Numbered from the stretch's first letter, positions 1 to 8,833 are shown. The stretch is 64,000 nt of DNA from Pseudomonas sp. MH9.2 (GCF_034353875.1 NZ_CP133784.1:5298501-5362500), one strand, 5' to 3'. Notes: generated by a model not told the origin, from the letters alone. Translations and numbers: made by a program.

Positions 1-1
1 G

Positions 2-400
2 TATCAATGCCCTGCGGGGCAGTTACTAACCAAGCGGCATTCGTCGATGGAAGACGGCATGTTATTGCATTGTTACTACTTCTCGGGCTGCCAGTCCTGC
101 TCAATGCAAAAGCAATGTCCTACGGGTAAGGAGCGCCGAGTGAAGCGCTGGGAACATGAGGCTGTAGTCGACGCGATGCAGGTTCGGCTAGAACATGATC
201 CAGCGATGATGAGGGTTCGTCGACAGACCGTTGAACATCCTTTTGGAACGCTCAAGTACTGGATGGGAAGTACCCACTTCCTGACCAAAACCCTGCCCAG
301 GGTGAGCACTGAGATGAGCCTTCATGTGCTCGCCTACAACCTCAAACGAATGATGAACATCTTCGGCATCGCAGGACTGCTTGAAGCGATCAGGGCGTGA
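2..400 (+). pseudogene. IS1182-type transposase, C-terminal part (5' end outside window)
   Basis: The frame is open from the first bases of the window. It encodes the C-terminal region typical of IS1182-family DDE transposases: a Cys-rich stretch (FSGCQSCSMQKQCP) followed by VEHPFGTLKYWMG, which carries the family's catalytic-region Glu. The upstream two thirds, with the catalytic Asp residues, lie outside the window, so it cannot be told whether the element is intact. The gene stops at 400 and is followed by about 230 bases with no gene that I recognise. Confidence 0.75.
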
Positions 401-632
401 AACCAACTGCTTGATCGTCCGTGAGTGGCTGTTTGTGCCGCTGACGCGGCCCAAACAGCATTACGAACGCCTATGTAGCTGACTAGGGCAATTCACGCTT
501 TCGCCTGCTGGTTTCGTAGGTAACGCACAAAATTCTCAGCTCTCGACGTATTCAGTGCGTTTTCACACAGCCTGGACCCGAAGCAGCCTATGGCAACAGG
601 CAGGTATCACTGGCGCACCTCTCCCGCATTGC

Positions 633-830
633 TCAGCGAATGTCTGCGCGCGCTACCCACAGGTACGACAGCGCGAACAGGCTGAGTAGTAGCGAGGTGT
701 TCTTCGCCAGGCCCCAGAAGAGGACCGCGCTGTAAGCAAACTGACAATTGATCACCCGCAGCGGGTGCTCGGTCTTGGCCTTTAGCTTCGCCTTGGCCAT
801 CAAGAGTGTACACAAAGCCCCGATATGAGG
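633..830 (-). pseudogene. IS5-family transposase C-terminal scrap
   Basis: About 60 codons match the end of IS5-family transposases: LMAKAKLKAKTEHPLRVI, then GLAKNT and a final hydrophobic segment. The catalytic DDE core is absent and the frame is lost at about 830, next to the haloacid dehalogenase gene. It is a dead remnant. Confidence 0.7.
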
Positions 831-844
831 GTTGCGGACATTAC

Positions 845-1558
845 TCAGCAGGACACGCGTTCAAGGTGCCCCCAGCGCCGAATGATCTGCTTGGTCAGGT
901 CGCCTAACTCTGCGGCGACCAGATCTGGCACGGGCATCTCGAATGCCGGTAGCAGTGCGTTGTGCGGTCGGGTCAGTAGTGCGCCATGGCAACCCGCAGC
1001 TTGCGCCCCAGCCGTATCCCAAAGATGACAAGCGACCAGGAGCAAGTCCGCCATCTCGACATTCAACTCCCGGGCAACCAGTTGATAGGTTTCCGGGGCG
1101 GGCTTGAATTTGCCCACAGCCTCGACACTGAAGCTGCGCTCAAAGAACTCAGACAACCCGGCACGCTCAAGTGCCGAAGGTGATGAACCGCTCGCCGAGT
1201 TGCTCAGAGTCACCAGCCGAAAGCCTGCATTACGCAAGCTGTTGAGCGCCGGCAGTACATCCGGGTGCGCGGGCATAGTGCTCATCCGTGCCTGCAGTTC
1301 ATCCATGTCGCTAGCGTCGAGCGTGGTGTCATGGATAGATGCGAGCATGCGCAGGGTGCCTACGGCCAGCTCGCCAAATGGGCTGTAGCGCCCGCACAGG
1401 GTCATGGTTTGCGAGTAGAGAATCAGCTGCGCGAACCACTCGCGCAAAACGGCTCGATCACCAAATACACGCTCGAACAGCGGTCCGAGCGTGGTGATAT
1501 CGAGCAGGGTTTCATTCACGTCGAAAACGATGATCGGGGCGAACCTGTGCTCTGCCAT
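845..1558 (-). CDS. Haloacid dehalogenase type II-like hydrolase (HAD superfamily)
   Basis: Predicted cytoplasmic HAD hydrolase of the L-2-haloacid dehalogenase (type II) group. It has the nucleophile motif FDVNETLLD near the N terminus, the motif II segment TLSNSA and the motif III Lys region GKFKPAPETYQ. The Asp-rich motif IV region is weaker (LLVACHLWDTAGA). I start at 1558 because AGAGG precedes that ATG at good spacing; an upstream in-frame start at 1600 has none. It is the last gene of a leftward set with two glutathione transferases, which suggests detoxification of halogenated or electrophilic compounds. The final residues (HLERVSC) abut an IS5 scrap, so the C terminus may be altered. 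Confidence 0.8.
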   Translation of the reverse strand: MAEHRFAPIIVFDVNETLLDITTLGPLFERVFGDRAVLREWFAQLILYSQTMTLCGRYSPFGELAVGTLRMLASIHDTTLDASDMDELQARMSTMPAHPDVLPALNSLRNAGFRLVTLSNSASGSSPSALERAGLSEFFERSFSVEAVGKFKPAPETYQLVARELNVEMADLLLVACHLWDTAGAQAAGCHGALLTRPHNALLPAFEMPVPDLVAAELGDLTKQIIRRWGHLERVSC

Positions 1559-1629
1559 GAAGAACCTCTTTTTCGTGATGCTGCACGCTTCTGCGCACAC
1601 GCTGTTTTCGTTGGAGGCGCCCTAACGTG

Positions 1630-1740
1630 CTAGATACCGGCCTGGGCAAATACCCGCAAAAAGTCTTCCGGCTCAGGGCGCATACGATAGTTCTCGGTGA
1701 GACCCGCATACATCAGCACGCCGCTGGCCTCACTGTGTCG
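1630..1740 (-). pseudogene. C-terminal fragment of an unidentified gene
   Basis: A short leftward frame ending at 1630 reads GVLMYAGLTENYRMRPEPED and continues to FAQAGI before the stop. It looks like a true protein C terminus, but it has no start and no upstream body before the glutathione transferase gene. I do not recognise the family. It is probably the tail of a gene deleted from this detoxification set. Confidence 0.4.
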
Positions 1741-1750
1741 CTGTCATAGC

Positions 1751-2452
1751 CTAGAGCTTAGAGGCCAGCAGCGATGTCGTCGCGGCGTAGTTGCTCGGGT
1801 ATAGCGCGCGGCGCGAGGCCTCGTCGCCTTGTGCCTTGAATTCGACATCCTTGCCAATCATGCGTGCGTGGGCAACCGCTGGACGGGCGTTCACCGCCTG
1901 GAACCAACGATCCACTTCCGAGAACTCTCTTATCCGTCCCATGCCTAGGACAAGGTCTGCGCGGTCGACCCAGGCCCATGTGGCGATGTCTACAATAGTG
2001 AAACTGTCGCTCACGATGAACTCACGCCCCTTGAGGCGCGTATTGAGCACGTCGTAATGGCGCTCGGCCTCTCGCAGATAGCGGTTTTGCGCATAGGGAA
2101 TCTTTTCCGGAGCCGCACGTTGGAAATGCACCGATTGGCCGGAGAAAGGCCCCAGGCCCGAAGCGACGAACATCAGCCATGACAGCAATTCGCCGCGATC
2201 CTCAGTGTTCCCGAGGAACTTCTCAGTCTTTTCAGCGAGGTAGAGCAGGATGGCATTACTGTCGAATACAACGGTGCCGTCATCGTTGATAGCCGGAACC
2301 TTACCGTTGGGGTTCAAGGCTCGGAACGCCAGCTCGTGCTGCTCGCCCTTGGCAGTGTCCACGGGCACCAGCTCAAACGGCAGCTCGGCTTCTGCGAGGA
2401 ATAGGGCAACCTTCATCGGGTTCGGGGTCGGGTGGTAGTAGAACTTCAGCAT
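1751..2452 (-). CDS. Glutathione S-transferase
   Basis: Cytosolic GST of about 233 residues. The N-terminal thioredoxin-like domain (residues 1-80) contains NPMKVALFLAE, the cis-Pro motif GKVPAI and the glutathione-binding segment FDSNAILLYLAE. An all-helical C-terminal domain follows with SFTIVDIATWAW. Start at 2452 is chosen because AAGGAAG lies just upstream. The gene sits 26 bp downstream of the yghU-like gene in the same direction, so the two are probably co-transcribed. Substrate unknown. Confidence 0.88.
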   Translation of the reverse strand: MLKFYYHPTPNPMKVALFLAEAELPFELVPVDTAKGEQHELAFRALNPNGKVPAINDDGTVVFDSNAILLYLAEKTEKFLGNTEDRGELLSWLMFVASGLGPFSGQSVHFQRAAPEKIPYAQNRYLREAERHYDVLNTRLKGREFIVSDSFTIVDIATWAWVDRADLVLGMGRIREFSEVDRWFQAVNARPAVAHARMIGKDVEFKAQGDEASRRALYPSNYAATTSLLASKL

Positions 2453-2478
2453 GATGTCTTCCTTTTTGGATAAGCTTC

Positions 2479-3354
2479 TCAAGCGGCGCCTTCAGGGGCC
2501 AGTTGGTCTTGAGTTTTCAGATCGAAATCCGAGGCGTCATGTCGTTCGTGCAGTTGCTCTGACGGCTCGCCCCAGGTGCGGTTTACCTTGCGGCCACGCT
2601 GAACGGCGGGCCGCTCAAGAATCTCTTCGGCCCAGCGCCGCAGGTTCTTGTAGCTTTCGACCTGCAGAAACTCGCCCGCGCCATAGGCCTTGCCCAGCAC
2701 CAGGTTGCCGAACCAGGGCCAGGTGGCGATGTCGGCGATGGAGTATTCGTTTCCGCCCAGATAGCGGTGCTCGGCCAACTCGCGGTCGAGCACGTCCATC
2801 TGGCGCTTCACTTCCATCGTGAAGCGGTTGATTGGGTATTCGAATTTCTCCGGCGCGTAGGCGTAGAAGTGCCCGAACCCGCCGCCCAGATAGGGGGCCG
2901 AGCCTTGCAGCCAAAAGAGCCAGTTGATGACCTCAGTGCGCGCCGCGGCTTCCTTAGGAAGGTAGTGTCCGAACTTCTCCGCCAGATAGAGAAGAATCGC
3001 GCCGCTTTCAAAAACACGACTGCCGGTTTCGGTATCGAAAAGCGCCGGGATTTTCGAGTTTGGATTAACTTCGACGAAGCCCGACGAGAACTGGTTTCCT
3101 TCGCCAATCTGGATCAGGTGTGCGTCATATTCCGCACCTGCTTCGCCCAGCGCCAAGAGTTCCTCAAGCAGGATGGTGACCTTCTGGCCATTGGGCGTGC
3201 CCAGCGAATAAAGCTGTAGAGGATGCTCTCCACTCGGCAGAGTGGCCTCGTGTGTGGGCCCGGCAATGGGGCGGTTAGTCTTGGCCCATTCCCCGCCATT
3301 TTCGGCGTTCCAGGTCCAGACTTTGGGTGGTTCGTAATTGTTCATGCCAGACAT
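2479..3354 (-). CDS. yghU: YghU-like glutathione transferase / disulfide-bond oxidoreductase
   Basis: 291 residues, the usual size for the Nu-class YghU/YfcG group. It has the characteristic N-terminal extension (YEPPKVWTWN, then AGPTHEATLP) before the thioredoxin fold. The fold shows TPNGQKVTILLEE, NPNSKIPAL and ESGAILLYLAEKFG. The C-terminal helical domain has LGGGFGHFYAYAPEKFEYPI and EYSIADIATWPW. The family binds two glutathiones and reduces disulfides. It lies in a leftward cluster divergent from a TetR regulator, consistent with electrophile or oxidant defence. Confidence 0.9.
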   Translation of the reverse strand: MSGMNNYEPPKVWTWNAENGGEWAKTNRPIAGPTHEATLPSGEHPLQLYSLGTPNGQKVTILLEELLALGEAGAEYDAHLIQIGEGNQFSSGFVEVNPNSKIPALFDTETGSRVFESGAILLYLAEKFGHYLPKEAAARTEVINWLFWLQGSAPYLGGGFGHFYAYAPEKFEYPINRFTMEVKRQMDVLDRELAEHRYLGGNEYSIADIATWPWFGNLVLGKAYGAGEFLQVESYKNLRRWAEEILERPAVQRGRKVNRTWGEPSEQLHERHDASDFDLKTQDQLAPEGAA

Positions 3355-3452
3355 GATCCAGACCTCTTTCTTTCATGTTAGGGGCAGGCCCATGCTCGGG
3401 CGCTGCTGGATTTCGGACAAACACTGGGTGTGGCGGGTTATCAGCTTTCCGC

Positions 3453-3824
3453 TCAGTTATTCGTCTCGGCCAACTGTTGCAAGATACGCGTGTAATTCTC
3501 GACCCCTTGCGCACCAGTTACGAGGTGGCGACGGTTGAAGATCATCGCTGGCACACCCCGAATGCCCTGGTTAATCCAGGCGCTTTCGGCAGTACGCACG
3601 TCTGTGGCAAAGCGCTGATCTTCAAGAACGGCTAGGGCCTCGGCCCGTTCCAATCCGACTTCTGCGGCCACATCCGCCAGCACACTGTGGTCAGACAGGT
3701 TCCGGCAACTGGTGAAGTCAGCCGCAAAGAGGGCCTGTTTCAAGTCGTGCATGCGCCCTTGCTGATCGGCCCAATGCAGAAGCTGATGCAGGTCGAACGT
3801 GTTGCAACGTTGATCATTTGCCAC
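3453..3824 (-). pseudogene. DsbA/FrnE-like oxidoreductase, C-terminal half only
   Basis: The frame encodes the second half of a FrnE-type DsbA-family protein: NTFDLHQLLHWADQQGRMHD, SDHSVLADVAAEVGL and GVPAMIFNRRHLVTGAQGVE. In intact relatives a thioredoxin half with a CPWC-type active site precedes NTFD. No such half can be read in any frame between 3825 and the regulatory region near 4040, so the gene has lost its catalytic motif and is likely dead. It is the promoter-proximal member of the leftward detoxification set. Confidence 0.7.
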
Positions 3825-4040
3825 ACCACGGTTTTTTCATCGGCGTTAAAGCTGCTGTTAAGAAACTGGGCATGCAGCACTTGGTGTGCCCTCAAGCAAA
3901 CCGGGGGCTTCGACCATCACTGCATGCAAGCCTGGAATCATGCCAAAGCCTTTCTGAGACTTCTCCAACAGGGAACTTGGCTGCGTCAGGTGCGCTGTTC
4001 TGGTCGTGCAGAGTAAAAGTGCTCATTGAGAGGCATCTTT

Positions 4041-4058
4041 TTTGAGTGATCGTTCAAA
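4041..4058. promoter_or_regulatory. TetR-type operator palindrome, distal
   Basis: TTTGAGTGATCGTTCAAA is a near-perfect inverted repeat in the gap between the leftward detoxification genes and the tetR gene. The core GAGTGATC resembles the second palindrome at 4105. Binding by the adjacent TetR protein is inferred. Confidence 0.6.
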
Positions 4059-4104
4059 TATGAGATCAATCCTAATTGCAGCCTGGGGTGCAGTCAAACT
4101 AATA

Positions 4105-4120
4105 TTGAGCGATCACTCAG
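4105..4120. promoter_or_regulatory. TetR-type operator palindrome, proximal
   Basis: TTGAGCGATCACTCAG contains the inverted repeat TGAGCGATCACTCA (one mismatched pair). It shares the GAGYGATC core with the palindrome at 4041 and lies 47 bp upstream of the regulator's start codon, where it could mediate autorepression. Confidence 0.6.
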
Positions 4121-4167
4121 ATTCAGTCCAGCCGGTTACACTGAGGCCTTTTATCCGAGAGACAACG

Positions 4168-4770
4168 ATGTCCCGCACTGCTCGCTTTGATCGCCAAGTC
4201 GCCCTAGATAGAGCGGTTGAACTGTTCTGGTCAAGAGGTTATTACGCTTCTTCGCTGAAGCATATTGAGGCGGCTTTGGACATGCGCCCCGGCAGCCTCT
4301 ATGCCACCTTTGGTAGCAAAAGTGGTCTATTTGCCGAAGCGCTTGAGGCTTACGCCGCCCGTGCCGGTGATGACTTTCGTCAGATAATCGAAGGATCTCC
4401 GGACGTTGTAAGCGGGTTAAAGCGCTATCTGCGCTCATTCGCCCGGCCCTGTAGCGGCGACGCGCAAGCGCCTGCGCAGGCTTGCATGCTGATTAAGACC
4501 TTGCTTGAGGTTAATGCCGAGGACGCCGCATTACGGACTCAGGTCGAGGCAATGCTTGCAACCATCGAACAGGGACTTTGTGAGGTGCTCGAGCAGGCCA
4601 AGGCAATGGGGGAGTTGCGTGCTGATGTTGAGTGCCCGCGGCTGGCCCGCTTGCTCCAAACGCAGATCATCGGATTGCGGGCGTTTGCCGAGCGCAATGT
4701 GCCCACTGATCAGATAGCAGCGCTTGCTGACGACATGGCCGACATGCTCGATGCCTACCGAGCTGGCTGA
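4168..4770 (+). CDS. TetR/AcrR family transcriptional regulator
   Basis: 200 residues, with a TetR N-terminal helix-turn-helix at about residues 8-55 (DRAVELFWSRGYYASSL, then MRPGSLYATFGSKSGLF) and a helical ligand-binding C domain. I start at ATG 4168, giving the usual short N-terminal arm; longer in-frame extensions would run through the operator region. Divergent from glutathione transferase and oxidoreductase genes with two palindromes between them, it most likely represses both itself and that set until an electrophile binds. The inducer is unknown. Confidence 0.88.
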   Translation: MSRTARFDRQVALDRAVELFWSRGYYASSLKHIEAALDMRPGSLYATFGSKSGLFAEALEAYAARAGDDFRQIIEGSPDVVSGLKRYLRSFARPCSGDAQAPAQACMLIKTLLEVNAEDAALRTQVEAMLATIEQGLCEVLEQAKAMGELRADVECPRLARLLQTQIIGLRAFAERNVPTDQIAALADDMADMLDAYRAG

Positions 4771-4843
4771 GCTGGTCCTGATGTCTAGACCCAGTGATAG
4801 TCCCTTCTAGCCGTTCTCTGGCGGTCGTCACTACCGCGTGTGC

Positions 4844-4935
4844 TGGTCAAGTCGAATGCAAACGGTTGGTCAGCACGAATGCAATTGACTGGTCAGTGGC
4901 CATGCAAATGGGTGGTCAAGTCCATGCAATTACGC
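4844..4935. repeat. Four tandem 23-bp repeats, likely a transposon end
   Basis: TGGTCA occurs at 4844, 4867, 4890 and 4913, exactly 23 bp apart. Each copy is followed 12 bp (11 in the last) from its start by ATGCAA. The bases between the two boxes vary. Regularly phased repeated boxes at one end are typical of IS21-family termini, which carry several transposase-binding repeats. No istA or istB gene is nearby, so I read it as an orphan end. Confidence 0.65.
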
Positions 4936-5013
4936 AGGATCGTCATTTCACACAAAAAAACACAAAATTCGGTTCTTTCTGCAATGGTTATAGGCCCTTT
5001 TTGAGGTCCATCG

Positions 5014-5148
5014 CTAATGCATAAGATTTTCCGGATGGTACTCCCCGACGTAGCCTGCATAGGCTTGCAGCTGGTTTACCAACACCACAGTTAACATGGG
5101 TTCATGTCCAAGGTTTTGCCGGTATGTGTAAACCGCGTTTCGCGTCAT
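5014..5148 (-). CDS. Possible small protein, 44 residues
   Basis: A short leftward frame starts at ATG 5148 with AAGGTG just upstream and encodes MTRNAVYTYRQNLGHE followed by a hydrophobic-to-acidic tail ending ENLMH. No family is recognised. It lies between the 23-bp repeat array and an IS630 pseudogene, so it may be a chance ORF or part of a lost element. The ribosome-binding site is its main support. Confidence 0.3.
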   Translation of the reverse strand: MTRNAVYTYRQNLGHEPMLTVVLVNQLQAYAGYVGEYHPENLMH

Positions 5149-5274
5149 GTCACCTTGGAATTAGTGCCTTAGAAAGCCAATATTCGACTGCCTAACCGAA
5201 CGTCTTAAGTGCCAGAACAAAAATTTTCCGCTCGCGATGGACACCCCGCTTCAGAGTTCTTTAGAATTCTGTTC

Positions 5275-6282
5275 ATGAAATCTATACCACCTCTTTGCGA
5301 TACCGACCTCCAAGCCTTGAACACGGCTTACAGGCAAAGCGAGAAGCCCATTTTGCGCCGTCGGGCTCATGCCATTTTGCTCAGTCACAAGGGCTATACC
5401 CTCAGCCAGATCAGCGGCATTCTCGATGTCACTCGCCCAACGGTATCGATTTGGCTTGATGCTTGGAAACCGAGGGTTTGCAAGGCCTCGATGACAAACC
5501 ACGCACCGGTCGCCCCATGATCTACGACGAACAGGACCGGGATAGACTCAAGGCCCTGGTGTCAGAGGAGCCTCATCAGATCAAGGCTGTTCAGGCACGC
5601 TTGCAACAAGAAACGGGTAAAACCTCCTGCACGATGACCATCAAGCGGGCTTTAAAAAAAGCTGGGGTATAGCTTCAAGCGGGCTCGCCGCTCCTTGAAA
5701 GAGCGGCGTGATGAAACCGACTTTCGCAACACCCAGAACCTGCTGCAAGAGCTCTGGAAATGGGAAGACCACGAAGAAGCCGAGCTGTATTACTTCGATG
5801 AGTCCGGCTTTTCGCAAGTCTCCTCCCTGCCTTATGCCTGGAGCCCCGTGGGTCAGCCGCTGGAGCTGCCAGCCTTCTCGCACAGCCGACGCCTCAACGT
5901 GCTAGGTTTTCTCAGTCGCCGGGGAAAACTGGTGTATCACACCACCACCGACACGGTGACCACGCCGGTGGTCATTGAAGCCTTTGATCGTTTGCTGGGG
6001 CAGAAATCGCCGCAGACCTTTGCCATCGTCGTGCTCGATAATGCCAGCATTCATCGCTCTGCCTTGTTTAAGAGCAAGGAGCTGGAATGGCGGGCACAAC
6101 GGCTTTATGTAATCTTCCTGCCCCCGTACTCACCCGAGCTCAACCTGATCGAAATGCTCTGGAAGAAAATCAAGTATGAGTGGTTGCCTGTCACGGCCTA
6201 TCAGAGCTTCCAGTCACTCACCGATCATGTGCTCAACGTGCTGTCAGGCTATGGGGAGAGATATAGGATCAATTTTGTTTAG
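5275..6282 (+). pseudogene. IS630-family transposase, broken in three frames
   Basis: Three consecutive frames together give one IS630 transposase. The first is an N-terminal helix-turn-helix (GYTLSQISGILDVTRPTVSI). The second is the linker QGLDDKPRTGRP. The third is the DDE core with FDESGFSQ, VLDNASIH and PYSPELNLIEMLWKKIK. Frames change at about 5465 and again near the A-run at about 5655-5670. All three catalytic acidic residues survive, but two shifts make normal expression unlikely. Confidence 0.8.
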
Positions 6283-6313
6283 GTACTTAACCGGTACCCT
6301 CAAGATCGAAGAT

Positions 6314-7330
6314 CTAGACTAATGGTTTACGTTGTAAGAGCGAGCCGGCGGCATTTTCCTCGAAGGCTTTAGCCTCCTCGATATAGCCGTGTACGGTGCC
6401 ATCGTGCCGCCAGCCACCCTGGCGCTTGATCTCCAGAAAGTCCGCCCCGGCACGGTAAGCACTGGTGGCCAACCCTCGGCGCAGGCTGTGGCTGCTCATC
6501 TCTGGCACATACAACAGTCCCGCTGCTTCGGCACGCGCTGCCAGGATGGTATTGACGCTCCCCTCGTGCAGCGCAACATTGCCGACGACGCCCCAACGGC
6601 TAATGCGCCGAAACAACGGGCCTTGCTCAATTTGAGCCGCATCCAACCAGTGTCTTAATGCTTTCGTTGGGCAGCAGAGGCTGTCGCCATACGGGATCGC
6701 TCGCTCCAGCCCCTCACCCTCTTGATCAGTTTTGGAACGCGGCAGCGTGATCCGTAGGTCTTCCCGTTCCCACTGCAAGTATTGAATCCCCAGCGTGACC
6801 AGCTCACTGCGGCGGAACGCGCCGAAGTACCCCACCTGTAACAGCGCGCTGTCGCGCAGCGCCGCCAGCCCTTCGAGCGTGTTCAGGTGCGCCACGATGA
6901 GTTCGAGATCTCCCAGAAGCAGGGCCTTGGCTCTGTGTCGAGGGCGCCCATGCACCCGCTCGATCCCGCGCAAGGTCTTGCGCACGGTGGCGCTGGCGGC
7001 CGGGTCGGGAAAGCCCTGATAGCGGTGCCATTGCGCCAGCGCGGTCAGGCGCAGCGCCAGGGTCCGCGGGTTCAGCACTTGCGCGAAGGACAGCAGGTAG
7101 CGAATCAGCGCAGCTTCATCGCACGGCAGGACGCCGCCACAGGCCTGAAAGTGGCGGATGGCCGAGCGGTAGGTGCGACGGGTGTTGTCGGAGGTAGCGG
7201 CCGCGAGAAAACGTTGGTGTTGCTCCGCCCATTGCTCAGGCGTGGCGAGCGTACCGGCGGTACGCGCCGGCACCGCCGCTTCTTCGGGCAGTACCGAAGG
7301 GAAGCTTTCGTGGTTATTGCGGGCTGTCAT
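6314..7330 (-). CDS. tnpS: Tyrosine recombinase, TnpS-like (Tn4651-type cointegrate resolution)
   Basis: 338 residues. An N-terminal SAM-like core-binding domain (SDNTRRTYRSAIRHF) is followed by a catalytic domain with the family's residues in order: Arg in GAFRRSELVTL, the HSLRRG box, GGWRHDGT and the nucleophile Tyr in VHGYIEE. Divergent transcription from a long coiled-coil gene with a KfrA-like N terminus matches tnpS-tnpT of Tn4651-type Tn3-family elements, where the pair resolves cointegrates at a site between them. A matching palindrome is present at 7396. No Tn3 transposase gene is nearby. A stand-alone integrase is the alternative. Confidence 0.75.
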   Translation of the reverse strand: MTARNNHESFPSVLPEEAAVPARTAGTLATPEQWAEQHQRFLAAATSDNTRRTYRSAIRHFQACGGVLPCDEAALIRYLLSFAQVLNPRTLALRLTALAQWHRYQGFPDPAASATVRKTLRGIERVHGRPRHRAKALLLGDLELIVAHLNTLEGLAALRDSALLQVGYFGAFRRSELVTLGIQYLQWEREDLRITLPRSKTDQEGEGLERAIPYGDSLCCPTKALRHWLDAAQIEQGPLFRRISRWGVVGNVALHEGSVNTILAARAEAAGLLYVPEMSSHSLRRGLATSAYRAGADFLEIKRQGGWRHDGTVHGYIEEAKAFEENAAGSLLQRKPLV

Positions 7331-7395
7331 CACGAAACGCCTGTTTAGGCCCTGTGTACCGCAGATTATAGAAGCGAATGCCGATCGTGAGCGCC

Positions 7396-7427
7396 TAACT
7401 CACGATAACTGACCTTATCGTGGGTTA
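7396..7427. other. Candidate recombination core site (rst-like) between tnpS and tnpT
   Basis: The 13-bp arms TAACTCACGATAA and TTATCGTGGGTTA are inverted with one mismatch around a 6-bp spacer, CTGACC. Tyrosine recombinases use exactly such paired arms around a 6-8 bp crossover region. Position between divergent tnpS and tnpT fits the Tn4651-type resolution site. Its role is inferred. Confidence 0.65.
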
Positions 7428-7471
7428 GCGGGCAGTCTCAACGGACTTAACTATTCTGTACTTAAATTGAT

Positions 7472-7492
7472 GTATTACGTTGTCCATAATAC
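7472..7492. promoter_or_regulatory. Inverted repeat ahead of tnpT
   Basis: GTATTA and TAATAC are inverted around 9 bp, about 25 bp upstream of the tnpT start. It could be an accessory binding site for TnpT or its operator. Function not shown by sequence alone. Confidence 0.4.
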
Positions 7493-7516
7493 GGTACGAA
7501 AAAATCCGAGGTGGTG

Positions 7517-8560
7517 ATGGCCCGTTCCAGTGTCCTCTATGTGCATGTCGCAAACGCAGCGGCCCGGCTGGTGGCCGACGGCCACAATCCGACGATCGAC
7601 GGTATCCGCGCGGCTTTGGGCGGGACCGGTAGCAAAAGCACGATTGCCCCCTTGTTAAAACGCCGGAAAGCCGTGCACCCCAGCACGCTGGCCCAGGCCG
7701 AGCTCGGCCTTCCGGCCGAACTGGTGCTGGGGTTGAAAGGTGTCTACGAAAAAGTGCAGGCGGATGCAGCTCTGCAAGTCGAGCAGACTGTGCAGCTGCA
7801 TCAGATAGCCACCACTGCCTTGCAGGAGCAGTTGCAGCTGAGTTTTGCGGAGCGGAACGCCTTAGCCAGTACCCAAGAAAAGCTGATCGGATCGCTCACA
7901 GCAGCCAACGAGCGGACCCAGGGATTGGAGGAAACTGTGCAGCGTCAGGAGATCGCCCTGGCCAGCCTGGGCAGTGAAAAGGTTGGGCTCGAACAGCGCC
8001 TGGTCGACCGCGTTTCCGAGGTCGCCGCACTGACTCAACAACTTCAACAAGTGCGGGTACAGTTTGAGCATTTCCAAGCATCAGTCGCGCAACAGCGCGC
8101 CGACGAACGCCGGGCCGCGGAACAACGCCATAGTCGACAGGAACAGGAGCTGACAGAGCTTCGGCAGCGTCTGCTCGCTCAGCAAACCCGACTGGGCGAA
8201 CTACAGGCGCAGGAACAACGCTTGGCGCAGGACCACGATCACCTATAGAGAACCCTGCTAACGACGCAAGCGACGCTCGCGCAGAGCCAGATTGAGCATG
8301 AGCACGTCATACGTCAATTCACCGAGTTGAAACAAATGCATCAGGCGCTGGAACAGCACTATGTCCATGGCGAGCAGCACTTGGTTGAGGTACAGACGAA
8401 CTTGGCCGTGACTAAGCGAGAGCGAAGCCTGCTGGCGGAGCGCTTAACCCACACTGAAACCCAACTAACCGAACTGACCACAGAAAAGCAGCTTCTCTTG
8501 CAAGACAAGGCGGTGTTATCCAGTCAGCTCGCTGAGTACCGAACGCCTCAGGCAACTTGA
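7517..8560 (+). pseudogene. tnpT: TnpT-like coiled-coil protein with an internal amber codon
   Basis: The frame encodes a KfrA-type N-terminal DNA-binding segment (IDGIRAALGGTGSKSTIAPL), then several hundred residues of Gln/Glu/Leu-rich coiled coil. A single in-frame TAG at 8246-8248 interrupts it. Downstream the same frame stays open and still reads as coiled coil (MHQALEQHYVHGEQHL) to the stop at 8560. Full length would be about 347 residues; the present product would be 243. In Tn4651-type elements TnpT assists TnpS. Start chosen at ATG 7517 behind GAGGTG. Confidence 0.75.
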
Positions 8561-8574
8561 TGGGTTGCATAAGC

Positions 8575-8805
8575 GACTGTGCTCCATCAGTGTCCCTGCG
8601 CGCAGGCTGGTTTGATGACTACAGGGACTGCACTGCCAGTAACGCAGCTCCGCACGTTGGAATTGCGAAGATTTATCGTGGGCGCATTTTGGACAGCGGA
8701 AACCCTGTGGCCAACGCGCCTGGATCAACTGCGCCTCGCATTGTGCCTGCATCCCGTATTGCGCTGCCTCAGTTCGGGCAAAACAGCCCCTTTTGAAACT
8801 GAGGT
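8575..8805 (-). pseudogene. IS1595-family transposase, N-terminal scrap
   Basis: The segment CEAQLIQARWPQGFRCPKCA followed by CSPCSHQTSLRAGTLMEHS is the N-terminal zinc-ribbon region of IS1595-family transposases. The preceding residues are in another frame, indicating a one-base slip near 8750. The catalytic domain is missing: the frame runs into the 3' end of tnpT at about 8575. Confidence 0.7.
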
Positions 8806-8833
8806 TTGAGGTGCAGTGGAACGGAAAGCTGGG

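Noticed and set aside
607..813. 68-codon leftward frame
   Set aside because: It is a shadow of the IS5-family scrap, which reads sensibly only in the frame ending at 633.
4844..4935. Possible CRISPR array
   Set aside because: Only two short boxes repeat within each 23-bp unit, there are no separate repeats and spacers of CRISPR length, and no cas genes are near.
4794..5024. 76-codon rightward frame across the 23-bp repeats
   Set aside because: It runs through the repeat array, has no ribosome-binding site and gives low-complexity sequence without family resemblance.
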